Assembly: GCA_022451045.1 (NCBI GenBank)
Contig: JAKUOW010000011.1
Location: forward strand, 1-52,220
Length of the DNA: 52,220 nt
From: Pirellulales bacterium
GTDB taxonomy: Bacteria; Planctomycetota; Planctomycetia; Pirellulales; Pirellulaceae
Reading direction: 5' to 3'
Shown here: positions 1-9,084 of the stretch, piece after piece
Numbering within the stretch: position 1 is the first letter of the stretch
Layout: each line of letters begins with the position of its first letter
Notes under the pieces: generated by a model
Told to the model about the DNA's origin: nothing
Database searches by the model: none
Seen by the model: only the letters and a program-made list of their open reading frames with translations
Made by a program: the position numbers and the translations under genes

Positions 1-273
1 GATAGCGGCTTGAGAAAATTCATGTACGGGAAACCCATTGAGCCGAATAACACCGGAGCCATGTTCTAGGTGGCTCTGGAAGTCTTTGCACCGAGCTGCA
101 ATCGTTGGCATTGCCAAAGCCGCTTGCTGATAAACAGGCCCATCGAGTTTTGGAGAGTCGTCCAGCGCCTCACGGATTTCACCAACATCCTGTTCACTAA
201 ATTGATAGTGAACGTCATCACGAATAGAGAGTTCTTCTCCCGTCCAAACAGATGGTCCGCTGATTGCCTGCAC
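1..273 (-). CDS. TauD/TfdA-like dioxygenase, N-terminal part (continues beyond left edge)
   Basis: Minus-strand GTG start at 273 with AGGGA Shine-Dalgarno; 91 codons open to the edge: MQAISGPSVWTGEELSIRDDVHYQFSEQDVGEIREALDD...LEHGSGVIRLNGFPVHEFSQAAI, matching the remembered TauD/TfdA N-terminal pattern. Absent from the ORF track because truncated. Confidence 0.6.
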   Translation of the reverse strand, partial: MQAISGPSVWTGEELSIRDDVHYQFSEQDVGEIREALDDSPKLDGPVYQQAALAMPTIAARCKDFQSHLEHGSGVIRLNGFPVHEFSQAAI

Positions 274-303
274 GTGTCGTCCCTGAAGAGCTATGAGATG
301 GAA

Positions 304-1620
304 CTATTTGCCCATGCAATAGAGTCCGTCCAGTGTGCGAATGATCACGAGGCCATCAACGAGAACCGGTGATTCAACGATGGATTCTTCCATGATACTT
401 TTGCCGACTACCTTTGGTTCACCACTGACATCCACAACAAAGACGGTACCATCTTCCCGCGGCCAATAGATTAGGTTGCCAGCCATTGTCAAAGAGGATT
501 TGTAGCGTTTACCACTCTTTTCCACATCGATCTGCCAGTCGATTTCACCACTCTCAACATCCACGCATGCTAATTGGCCACGGTCAGTACCACTGTAGAC
601 CTTGCCGTTATTGGCAACGGGGGTAGCACAGTCTGAGCTAATTCCGTTTACCTGCCACAGCATATGGGAATCTGTCACATTACCAGAGCCGCCGACCTTG
701 ATTGCTGTTAGGCTGCCGCCACGAGCATATGGAGCAAATACGACTCCATCGGAGTAAGTGGCTGAAGCGATGCTTCTCCAATACGCCTCGTGGTTAGGGT
801 TGAGCGTACCAAATCGCCAGACTTCCTTGCCAGTTTGTGCATCGTGTGAAGTAACGAAGTCAGCTCCCAAGACCACAATGGTCTCGTTACCATCTTCTTC
901 GACAACCAGCGGAGTTGTGTAGCTCTGAGCAGACTCTCGTGGTGCTTTTAGATTTCTATCCTGTTTCCAGTTTACTTTTCCGGTCTTCTTGTCAAATGAA
1001 ACGACAAAGGAATTATCCGAGTAAACCGGTGGTTGCTCATCACCTTCGCCTTTTGCAGCAGACCGCTGGTACGCAATGGCGATACCGGACTTTGTTAGTA
1101 CGGGGGATGTACCCATATCCCACCAGATGGTGTCACTCGTATCTTCGCCAAATAGAGTTTGAATATTGGCTTGCCAGACGATGTCGCCGTTGAAGTCGAC
1201 CGCGGCAAGATCACCGCTTTTATAAAAGACGTATACGTTTTCACCATCGGTGATTGGTGAGGGGTTTGCTCCGCTGGCAATCCCGTATTTGCCAGGCGTC
1301 GCTGCACCAAATTCAACCGACCAGCGTTTCTCGCCCTCTCTGTTCAGTGACATCAGTGAGTTTTTGCCATCGGGCAGGTTGTAGGTGACGAAGATGTTGT
1401 CGCCCCATACAGCAGGTGTTGAACTGCCTTTACCGGGTACTTGTACTTTCCACTTCAGGTTCTTGGTATTGTCACCGGTGGTCGTCCATTGTGTTGGATA
1501 GTCACCCGGCTGGGCAATACTTGTGCCTAGTGGTCCTCTCCAGCTAGGCCAGTTCTCAGCCATAATGGATGTTGAGAAAAACATAAGTACTGATAGGCAG
1601 GTCAATAAACGTGTCGTCAT
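304..1620 (-). CDS. PQQ-binding-like beta-propeller repeat protein, secreted
   Basis: Signal peptide, repeated W-rich blades (NWPSWRGPLGTS, GKVYSGTDRGQLACVDVESGEIDWQ), typical planctomycete PQQ-like protein. Confidence 0.85.
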   Translation of the reverse strand: MTTRLLTCLSVLMFFSTSIMAENWPSWRGPLGTSIAQPGDYPTQWTTTGDNTKNLKWKVQVPGKGSSTPAVWGDNIFVTYNLPDGKNSLMSLNREGEKRWSVEFGAATPGKYGIASGANPSPITDGENVYVFYKSGDLAAVDFNGDIVWQANIQTLFGEDTSDTIWWDMGTSPVLTKSGIAIAYQRSAAKGEGDEQPPVYSDNSFVVSFDKKTGKVNWKQDRNLKAPRESAQSYTTPLVVEEDGNETIVVLGADFVTSHDAQTGKEVWRFGTLNPNHEAYWRSIASATYSDGVVFAPYARGGSLTAIKVGGSGNVTDSHMLWQVNGISSDCATPVANNGKVYSGTDRGQLACVDVESGEIDWQIDVEKSGKRYKSSLTMAGNLIYWPREDGTVFVVDVSGEPKVVGKSIMEESIVESPVLVDGLVIIRTLDGLYCMGK

Positions 1621-1810
1621 GCGTTTTTTCTCGTGTGGAATTCGAAATATGTTGTCGGCTGTTTAGTATATCCCAATCACAGTATGACTGCAGTTAACTT
1701 ATGGCTTCCGCATTAGGGTGTCGTAATCTGTGGCTATAGAGAATAAGCTAAAAGCACGCGGCTGAGCGGTTTTCATTTCAATTGACTTGTTTTTGTAATA
1801 GGTATCTACG

Positions 1811-2848
1811 ATGCGCACGTTTGCATGGTTATCGATATTCGCGATTCTCATTTCCTTTACCGGATGTTCATCAGATTCAGGTATTGAAACAACGAATGAG
1901 GGTGCAAGCGGGACGTCCAGTGATGCTGGCTCGGATTCCTCAACAACCGACACAAATGATGGCAGTGAATCAAAAGGAACCATTGGCTATTCGGCCATGA
2001 GCTTCAAGAACCCGTTCTTTGTTGTGATTAAGGATAGCCTAGAGGCTTCTGCTAATGATGCAGGCTATGACTTGATTGCAAACGACGCTGATACAGATGT
2101 CAGCAAGCAGGCAAATCACATAGATGAGTTTATTGCTAAGGGCGTATCTGCAATTGTGCTCAATCCCACCGATCGGCTTGCCATTGGGGAAGCTATAAAG
2201 AAAGCGAATGCCGCCGGAATTCCGGTTTTTACCTGTGATTTGCAATGTGTCGCAGAAGATGTGGAAATCGCCGGTCATATTGGAACAGATAACAGACAGG
2301 GTGGTACGCTTGCTGGTCAGGCCATGGTTGAGGTACTGGGAGATCAAGGCGGTGAAATCATCATTTTGGATTACAAGCCAGCGAACTCATGTGTGCTGAG
2401 GGTGGAAGGTTTCATGGAAGTCATAAATGCTCATAACGAAGGGCGTGAAGCAGGCAAAATCGAGGTGATTGCTGAAATCAATGGTGGTGGCGACGAAGAG
2501 ATTGGTTACAAGGCAACTGCTGATAATCTTGTAGCACATCCAAATCTGGTCGGCGTGTTTGCTATCAATGACCCGTCAGCACTCGGTGCCTGGAAGGCTA
2601 TTGATGAAGCTGGAAAGACAGACCAAATCAGCATTGTTGGATTCGACGGGGCCAAGGCAGGAAAACAGGCAATTCTCGAAGGCAAGATTTACGCCGACCC
2701 GATTCAATTCCCAAAGAAAATGGGAACGGAGATTATGACAAAGATCCTGGCTTATCAGGCAGGAGAGGAGTTTAATCCCATCGAGCTAATTCCGACGTCC
2801 CTGTATAAGAAGGCCGATGCTGAGCAGGATCCGGAACTGCAAAACTAA
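1811..2848 (+). CDS. Sugar ABC transporter substrate-binding lipoprotein (RbsB/periplasmic-binding family)
   Basis: Lipobox FTGC after signal; IGYSAMSFKNPFFVVIKDSLE, GHIGTDNRQGGTLAGQAM, VGVFAINDPSALGAWKA motifs; followed by ATPase and permease. Confidence 0.92.
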   Translation: MRTFAWLSIFAILISFTGCSSDSGIETTNEGASGTSSDAGSDSSTTDTNDGSESKGTIGYSAMSFKNPFFVVIKDSLEASANDAGYDLIANDADTDVSKQANHIDEFIAKGVSAIVLNPTDRLAIGEAIKKANAAGIPVFTCDLQCVAEDVEIAGHIGTDNRQGGTLAGQAMVEVLGDQGGEIIILDYKPANSCVLRVEGFMEVINAHNEGREAGKIEVIAEINGGGDEEIGYKATADNLVAHPNLVGVFAINDPSALGAWKAIDEAGKTDQISIVGFDGAKAGKQAILEGKIYADPIQFPKKMGTEIMTKILAYQAGEEFNPIELIPTSLYKKADAEQDPELQN

Positions 2849-2868
2849 AACGAGAATTGAATTCTCAT

Positions 2869-4392
2869 ATGTCTAATGATAGCGCACCTCCACCTCTTCT
2901 GGAAATGAAGGGGATTAGCAAGTCCTTTCCTGGCGTGCGTGCGCTCGATAATGTTGATCTCACTTTGCATGAAGGTGAAGTGCTAGCCTTGCTCGGTGAG
3001 AATGGTGCTGGGAAAAGTACCTTAATCAAGATTCTAGCCGGCGCGCATATCCCGGATTCCGGACACATATATATAGATGGTGAAAAAGTAAGAATGGAAT
3101 CGCCGGCGGCCGCTCAACAAGCGGGAGTCGGAATCATTTACCAGGAATTCAACCTGGTGCCAGCTTTAACAGCCCGCGAGAACATATTCCTGGGCCAGCA
3201 CTCGATGTTCTCTCTTACTAATCGATCCCAGGAGCGTGCAGCGGCAACAGAACTTTTTCACCGTATCGGAATAGAGGTTTCCACAGAAGCACTCTGCCGC
3301 GACTTAACCGTTGCACAACAGCAAATTGTCGAAATCGCAAAAGCACTTTCGCAGCAAGCGAGAATAGTTGTAATGGATGAGCCTTCTGCGGCGCTGACTC
3401 CAAGAGAAGTCGAAGGTCTTGCGGCAGTAATTAAGGAACTGAAGGATCAGGGAATTGGAGTGATTTACATTAGCCATCGACTGGATGAGGTTGAGGCTTT
3501 TGCAGATCGTATAACTGTACTTCGTGACGGCAAGCATGTTGGTAATCAAACCATTGATGAAGTTACCCGCGATCAGATGATCGAAATGATGGTTGGGAGG
3601 AGCATTGAAAATGAGTTTCCCAAAGCAGCATCCAAGGCCGGCGAAGTGATTCTTGAGGCTGTGGGGTTGCACCGGCTACCTGCTGTGAAAGGAGTTTCGT
3701 TAACACTGAGTAAAGGAGAGATTCTTGGTGTTGCAGGTTTAGTGGGAGCTGGCCGAACGGAAACAGCGAGGCTTTTGTTTGGTGCTGACAAGCTCGACTC
3801 GGGTGAGATCCGACTTCACGGGGAAAAAGTAGAAATAAAGAGCCCGCGTCAGGCGATTAAACATGGGATTTGTTTACTCACAGAGGACCGCAAATCACAA
3901 GGACTGATTTTGGGCCAGACGGTACAAGAAAACTTCGGACTGGCGAATCTATCGGACTTTTCCGCTCGTGGTTTTGTCAGCCGAAAGAGAGAAGGGTCAG
4001 CCTTTGGCAGTTATATCGACCAACTGAAAATCAAAGTTACTGGTGGCTCGCAAATTGCCGAAACATTGTCTGGTGGGAATCAACAAAAAGTGGTGCTGGC
4101 AAAATGGCTGCAACAAAATGCTGAGGTTGTAATTTTCGATGAGCCAACCCGTGGAATTGACGTTGGTGCGAAGTATGAGATTTACCTGCTAATGAACGAA
4201 TTGGCAGCCCAAGGGAAAGCCATTCTAATGATCAGCTCAGAGTTGCCTGAAGTGTTAGGAATGAGTGATCGTATTTTGGTTATGCACGAAGGCCGGATTG
4301 CAGGTGAAATCATGGACCCGGCATCCGCCACACAGGAAGATGTTATGAAACTGGCGACAGGTTCTACTGGTGAAGTTGCTGTTGAAGTGTGA
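2869..4392 (+). CDS. Sugar ABC transporter ATP-binding protein (RbsA-like, two ABC domains)
   Basis: Walker A GENGAGKST, VMDEPSAAL, second signature LSGGNQQKVVLAKWL, DEPTRGIDVGAK. ATG at 2869 preferred over the upstream TTG. Confidence 0.95.
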   Translation: MSNDSAPPPLLEMKGISKSFPGVRALDNVDLTLHEGEVLALLGENGAGKSTLIKILAGAHIPDSGHIYIDGEKVRMESPAAAQQAGVGIIYQEFNLVPALTARENIFLGQHSMFSLTNRSQERAAATELFHRIGIEVSTEALCRDLTVAQQQIVEIAKALSQQARIVVMDEPSAALTPREVEGLAAVIKELKDQGIGVIYISHRLDEVEAFADRITVLRDGKHVGNQTIDEVTRDQMIEMMVGRSIENEFPKAASKAGEVILEAVGLHRLPAVKGVSLTLSKGEILGVAGLVGAGRTETARLLFGADKLDSGEIRLHGEKVEIKSPRQAIKHGICLLTEDRKSQGLILGQTVQENFGLANLSDFSARGFVSRKREGSAFGSYIDQLKIKVTGGSQIAETLSGGNQQKVVLAKWLQQNAEVVIFDEPTRGIDVGAKYEIYLLMNELAAQGKAILMISSELPEVLGMSDRILVMHEGRIAGEIMDPASATQEDVMKLATGSTGEVAVEV

Positions 4393-5759
4393 AAGTGCCT
4401 AGCCGAATGAAATTACCGCAAGATTTTTCCTTGTTTCGTGATTACGGGATGGTCCTCGTCCTCGTGTTGCTGTGCGGCATGATTACTTGGGCAACATGGG
4501 AAGAGCAGCACCCTAGTGATGCATCTGCCGGAGTAGCTTTGGCCAATGGTCTGTACGATCTAAAAGGCGAGGAGCTGCATGTTGCGATTATGGCCCGCCA
4601 AACGAAATCAGATGATGAATTCGTGAAAGCAATTGAAGATCAAATCGCAGAACGAGGCTCCTCTGTAAAAGCCGTCATACGTGTGCGAAATCCCCGCGAC
4701 GCAAGAATTGAGCTTGAAAAGTTGGGTGTTAGCAATACGCGCATAAATGCTATTGCGACGCACAACTTCTGTTTTAGCACTTGGGGAGTTCTGAAGCAGG
4801 CGACGCTGGATGGCTTAGCGTCGAGTCATAAGTCATTCAAAGACATCCGCCCTTATAAGCCCAAGAGCAGAATGGGATCGGCGTTCTTGTCCGCGGAGAA
4901 TCTGATTGCGATTCTCAACCAAAACGCTCCCGTTGCCATCATGGCCATTGGAATGACTCTGGTAATTATTACCGCAGGTATAGATCTGTCAGTCGGCAGC
5001 TTGATGGCACTCTCCGCGTTGATTTCCGCAGTGACTCTTAGGAGTTGGTTTGGTGATGCAGACGCTTCGGCTCTCGGAATCATAACCGCTTTCCTGCTTG
5101 GAATACTCGTATGTACAGCTTGCGGTGTATTTGTTGGACTTATGGTGACGTGGTTTCAAATCCCCCCGTTTGTTGTGACGCTGGCACTTATGATGGTTGC
5201 CCGCGGTTTGTCGTTCATCTTGGCTGGCGGTGCAGATCCCGTTGATATCCAGGCAACCGGAGCAGAATTACTCTATAGCGGCACTATTCTTGGGGTGCCT
5301 AATCAAATTGCGTTAATGTTGTGTCTATTTGTTATCGCTCACGTTGTAATGAGCCATACAGCATTGGGTCGTTACATCTATGCTGTCGGTGGAAATGAGC
5401 AGGCTGCCCGGCTATCAGGTGTGCCGGTGTTTTGGGTCATCATTATTGTCTATGCCATTTGTGGTGCCTCAGCTGGCTTAGCGGGAGTGATGGACGCGTC
5501 TCACTTCACTAGCGGGAGACCCAAGGCAGGCGAATTCTTTGAGCTTCAGGTGATTGCCGCTGTGGTGGTTGGTGGCACTAGCTTGTTGGGTGGTGAAGGT
5601 AAGATCCTTGGGACGTTTATCGGAGCCATGATTCTCGGTGTCATTCAAAATGGCTTAAACATGCAGGGTGTTGATTCCTATACTGCGAATGTTGTGTATG
5701 GGGCGTTGATTCTAGTGGCTGTTTTGGTGGATCAGCTCAAGAGAAAGCTCTTGAATTAG
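4389..5759 (+). CDS. Sugar ABC transporter permease (RbsC-like) with an extra N-proximal extracytoplasmic domain
   Basis: Permease core IGMTLVIITAGIDLSVGSLMALSALI, GRYIYAVGGNEQAARLSGV; overlaps the ATPase gene by 4 bp; about 120-130 aa between TM1 and the permease core. Confidence 0.93.
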   Translation: MKVPSRMKLPQDFSLFRDYGMVLVLVLLCGMITWATWEEQHPSDASAGVALANGLYDLKGEELHVAIMARQTKSDDEFVKAIEDQIAERGSSVKAVIRVRNPRDARIELEKLGVSNTRINAIATHNFCFSTWGVLKQATLDGLASSHKSFKDIRPYKPKSRMGSAFLSAENLIAILNQNAPVAIMAIGMTLVIITAGIDLSVGSLMALSALISAVTLRSWFGDADASALGIITAFLLGILVCTACGVFVGLMVTWFQIPPFVVTLALMMVARGLSFILAGGADPVDIQATGAELLYSGTILGVPNQIALMLCLFVIAHVVMSHTALGRYIYAVGGNEQAARLSGVPVFWVIIIVYAICGASAGLAGVMDASHFTSGRPKAGEFFELQVIAAVVVGGTSLLGGEGKILGTFIGAMILGVIQNGLNMQGVDSYTANVVYGALILVAVLVDQLKRKLLN

Positions 5760-5831
5760 GCCTAAATCAACGTATTTTTTATGATTAAAGGACTTTTTCC
5801 CCCTAGTCCAATATTCTCCGATTTGGGTCGG

Positions 5832-5859
5832 TTGACAGGTGGTAGGTAGGATAGCTAAT
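5832..5859 (+). promoter_or_regulatory. Possible sigma70-type promoter upstream of atpE
   Basis: Exact TTGACA (5832-5837), 16-nt spacer, GCTAAT (5854-5859). Confidence 0.35.
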
Positions 5860-5867
5860 TTAGGGGT

Positions 5868-5926
5868 TTCGCCGAGGAATCCTCGGCGAATAGTGCCGGT
5901 GTTTTCCGGCATTTTCGGTTAACCGA
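5868..5926 (+). repeat. Three consecutive inverted repeats in the permease-atpE intergenic region
   Basis: TTCGCCGAGG-AAT-CCTCGGCGAA (5868-5890), TGCCGG-TGTTTT-CCGGCA (5894-5911), palindrome TCGGTTAACCGA (5915-5926). Confidence 0.85.
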
Positions 5927-5996
5927 GTTAGCTCCAGGCATTGATCAGCCTATTTGATGAGCTACGTTTTGACGTTGAAACAATAGGAGATATTCT

Positions 5997-6302
5997 GTGA
6001 ACAAGTTTGCAAAAATTGCTTCCCTTGGGTTAGCAGCCTTGCTCGTTATGGTAAGCCCGGCGTTGGCTCAAGATGGCGGTGGTGCTGCCATTGAGTTTTC
6101 CGGCGCATTCGGAGCGGGACTGGTCGTTATTGGTGCTGCTTTGGGTATCGGTAAGCTTGCCGGTTCAGCTCTTGAGAGCATGGCTCGTCAGCCAGAAGCT
6201 GCTGGTGGTATCCAGACCGCTATGATTATTGCCGCTGCACTTATTGAAGGTTTCACCTTCTTCGCATTGGTTATCTGCATGCAGCAGAATCCGTGGGGCT
6301 AG
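5997..6302 (+). CDS. atpE: F0F1 ATP synthase subunit c (proteolipid), standalone
   Basis: Two-helix protein with GAALGIGKLAGSALESMARQPEA and AAALIEGFTFFALVI (carboxylate in TM2); GTG start after AGGAGA. Confidence 0.9.
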   Translation: MNKFAKIASLGLAALLVMVSPALAQDGGGAAIEFSGAFGAGLVVIGAALGIGKLAGSALESMARQPEAAGGIQTAMIIAAALIEGFTFFALVICMQQNPWG

Positions 6303-6327
6303 TAAGAAATTACTGGACATATAAGAG

Positions 6328-6357
6328 ACAGCTCGTGTTTTCACGGGCTGTTTTTTT
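6328..6357 (+). terminator. Rho-independent terminator after atpE
   Basis: ACAGCTCGTG-TTTT-CACGGGCTGT stem with one G-U pair, followed by a T run. Confidence 0.85.
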
Positions 6358-6468
6358 ATGCGCTATTGGAAACCGAAATAGATATTGTGGGTCGTCATAG
6401 TGATGAAGAGCGATGGCTCGCGCGATAGGATATTCGGTGGATTCTAAAACGACTCAACGGAGACTGCT

Positions 6469-7485
6469 ATGACTAACCAACTATCACTTTCCCGTAGACA
6501 GCTTCTCGTTTCATCAGCTGCGTTTGGCGCCACGATGGCCGCCGGTCAGTGGAGTAGTGCGTTTTCAGTGGCAAAAGATTACCGCAGGCTAGACAGCGAT
6601 AAGTATTTTGGCCGCGGCACAATCCTCGCCACCATCGAAGATGACAAAGTCTTCACGGAAGGGCCAGCATTTGGGCCGGATGGCAATTTGTATTTCACAA
6701 ACGTGCCTGCTGAAAAAATCCTGAAATGGGATCCCAAAGCCAAAGAACTGTCGGTGTGGCGAGAACAATCTAACAAGGCGAATGGTTTGTATTTTGCGCC
6801 AAACGGTGACTTGCTAGCATGTGAAGGTGGAGCAGGACGCGTAACCCGGACGGATATGGAATCCGGTGAGATTACAGTAGTTGCCAGCGAGTTTAATGGG
6901 TTCCCGTTTGCTGCTCCTAATGACTTGTGCATGGATGACAAAGGGCGAATCTTTTTTACATCACGTCCGGGGGTTGAAGATCCAACCGAGGGCAATGTGA
7001 ATGCCGTATATCGAATTGATCCGGATGGTAGTGTGACACAGGTACTGGCATGGCCGGATATTCATATGCCGAATGGTATTGTGACGTCACCCGATGACAA
7101 AAAGCTTTATCTGATTGAAGCGCATCCCGATGCGGATTTCCACCGGGATATCCGAGTGTATGACATTGCGGCTGACGGGGCATTAGTGAATGAGAAGGTG
7201 CACGTTGACTTCTACCCTGGCCGTAGCGGTGATGGAATGTGCATTGATGCTCAAGGTAATCTTTATGTTGCGGCGGGTCTACATGCGACCCGAGAGACCA
7301 GTGAAACGCTTGATACCCGACCTGGAATCCATGTGATTTCACCACGCGGCAAACTCGTGGCTTATGCCGAGACTCCGGAAGACACGATTACCAACTGCAC
7401 ATTTGGCGGCCCGGACAATCGTACTCTCTTTGTCACCTGCGGCACCAAACTCGTCAGCTTTCGCACCAAAATCCCCGGAAAATAA
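6469..7485 (+). CDS. SMP-30/gluconolactonase/LRE family protein, Tat signal
   Basis: SRRQLLVSSAAFGAT Tat-like signal; FTEGPAFGPDGNLYFTNVPAEKILKWDP, ANGLYFAPNGDLLACEGG. Confidence 0.88.
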   Translation: MTNQLSLSRRQLLVSSAAFGATMAAGQWSSAFSVAKDYRRLDSDKYFGRGTILATIEDDKVFTEGPAFGPDGNLYFTNVPAEKILKWDPKAKELSVWREQSNKANGLYFAPNGDLLACEGGAGRVTRTDMESGEITVVASEFNGFPFAAPNDLCMDDKGRIFFTSRPGVEDPTEGNVNAVYRIDPDGSVTQVLAWPDIHMPNGIVTSPDDKKLYLIEAHPDADFHRDIRVYDIAADGALVNEKVHVDFYPGRSGDGMCIDAQGNLYVAAGLHATRETSETLDTRPGIHVISPRGKLVAYAETPEDTITNCTFGGPDNRTLFVTCGTKLVSFRTKIPGK

Positions 7486-7595
7486 TAGACAGTCTATGTT
7501 TGTCCGAGTTAAACATGGACACCCACTTTCTATTCGCTCCGGATTTTTTGATGTTCGGGCCAATCGGCATGAATCAGCAAGAATCTATGCCTGTC
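7485..7595 (+). repeat. Dispersed intergenic repeat, copy A
   Basis: ATAGACAGTCTATGTTTG then CATGGACACCCACTTT...GATGTTCGGGCCAATCGGCATGA...ATCTATGCCTGTC; matches the reverse complement of 9141-9223 over about 80 bp. Confidence 0.85.
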
Positions 7596-7621
7596 TCAGA
7601 TTCTTTTCAGATTCCTTGGAT

Positions 7622-8947
7622 TTAGACCTTGGGCAGCTGATATGGTCCTCGGTACTGCTTGTCGAGCAGCTCATTTGCCGGTTCGCAGTCGATAAACCGC
7701 TCTGTTTTAGGATCGAATTCCACCTGTCCTTGAGTGCGATAGGCGATTTCTCCTAAATGCACTAAGGCACAGGAATAATGCGCTGTTTGCGGGTTTGCTT
7801 TGGTTCCTGTGCGGTTTCTTACAGCATTTTGGAATTCGTGCATATGCTCAGCGTAACCACGTTCTCCTCGGATTTCCTGCCCTTCTGTTGGCCCTGGTTT
7901 GTTCTTTGGTCCTAGAAAAACGCTAAATGCGCCACGCCTTGAGAAAATCATGTATCCCTCGGTACCGTAAAAGACGTTACCGTTATCGAAGCCATGCAGG
8001 CCATAGGCAGTAAAAGGGTAATTTTCGTAGATTACAAGGCGACCATCCTCGTATTCATATGTGACAACCATGTTATCTGGGTAGTCACTAGCATGGCCAT
8101 GAAGCAGCATCCTGCTTCCACGAGCTGTTATTTTTGATGGCACACTTGTGACACCAAGTCCCCAGCAAGCCATATCGATGTCATGGATGCCATCATCACC
8201 AATCTCGCCATTGCCGTAATCTTGAAATAACCTCCATGTAGCGTGAAATCGGTATTTATTGAAAGCATGCTCCGGCGCGGGACCCAACCATCGATCGTAA
8301 TCTACTGTGGTCGGTGCCGTGCTATCTGGAACCGGTTTAACAACCTGTCTGGTTTCAGCAGTCCAAGCTCTTGCAATAAGCACATCGCCGATTATGCCTT
8401 CGCGGAGTAGCTTTTCTGCTTTTAGCGTTACAGGGCTGTTTCGCATTTGGCTGCCTTGTTGGACGACGCGTCCATACTTCTTAGCAGCCTCGATGATTAC
8501 CGGACCTTCGTTATATACATGCGAAATTGGCTTTTCGATGTAACAGTCTTTGCCAGCCTGCATCGCTGCAATTGCAATCGGAGCGTGCCAATGGTGTGGA
8601 GTGGCAATGATGACGGCATCTACGTTCTTGTCAGCTATGACATCTTCGTATTTTGTAGTGCGTTTTGGTGCCGCAGACTGAAAGTCCTTGGTGACAAATT
8701 GTGCCATGCGTTCGATTTGAGCTGTATCAACATCGCATAGCCAGGAAATAGACACGTTATCTTTGCGACCCACGATACCTTTGACATGGTGTGTCATGAT
8801 TCCACCACACCCAATGATCCCAATTGAAAGCTCGCTTGTGCTTTCTTCAGCTTGAGTGTGCACGGCACCTAGGGTAGTCACAGCAGCTGTGATGGCCGTT
8901 GTTGAACCAGCTTGTTTCACAAAATCACGTCGTGTTTGACTTGTCAT
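7622..8947 (-). CDS. Gfo/Idh/MocA family oxidoreductase, Tat signal
   Basis: TRRDFVKQAGSTTA signal; SIGIIGCGGIM Rossmann start; VDAVIIATPHHWHAPIAIAAMQAGKDCYIEKPISH. Confidence 0.93.
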   Translation of the reverse strand: MTSQTRRDFVKQAGSTTAITAAVTTLGAVHTQAEESTSELSIGIIGCGGIMTHHVKGIVGRKDNVSISWLCDVDTAQIERMAQFVTKDFQSAAPKRTTKYEDVIADKNVDAVIIATPHHWHAPIAIAAMQAGKDCYIEKPISHVYNEGPVIIEAAKKYGRVVQQGSQMRNSPVTLKAEKLLREGIIGDVLIARAWTAETRQVVKPVPDSTAPTTVDYDRWLGPAPEHAFNKYRFHATWRLFQDYGNGEIGDDGIHDIDMACWGLGVTSVPSKITARGSRMLLHGHASDYPDNMVVTYEYEDGRLVIYENYPFTAYGLHGFDNGNVFYGTEGYMIFSRRGAFSVFLGPKNKPGPTEGQEIRGERGYAEHMHEFQNAVRNRTGTKANPQTAHYSCALVHLGEIAYRTQGQVEFDPKTERFIDCEPANELLDKQYRGPYQLPKV

Positions 8948-9084
8948 GGAGTGTCACCTGAATTTGAATCCTTTGAGTCGATTTCCCGCATTGTAATGAG
9001 GTTCAACAGTCAATGCCTAATAGAATCCGACCAGAATTCAAGACAGGCAAAAATCCGCACACGCAAACTACACTGTGCCACTCG

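Noticed and set aside
70-372. Plus-strand 100-aa ORF at the left edge
   Set aside because: It is the shadow of the minus-strand TauD/TfdA-like frame (1-273) and the PQQ gene end; its translation has no recognisable family pattern.
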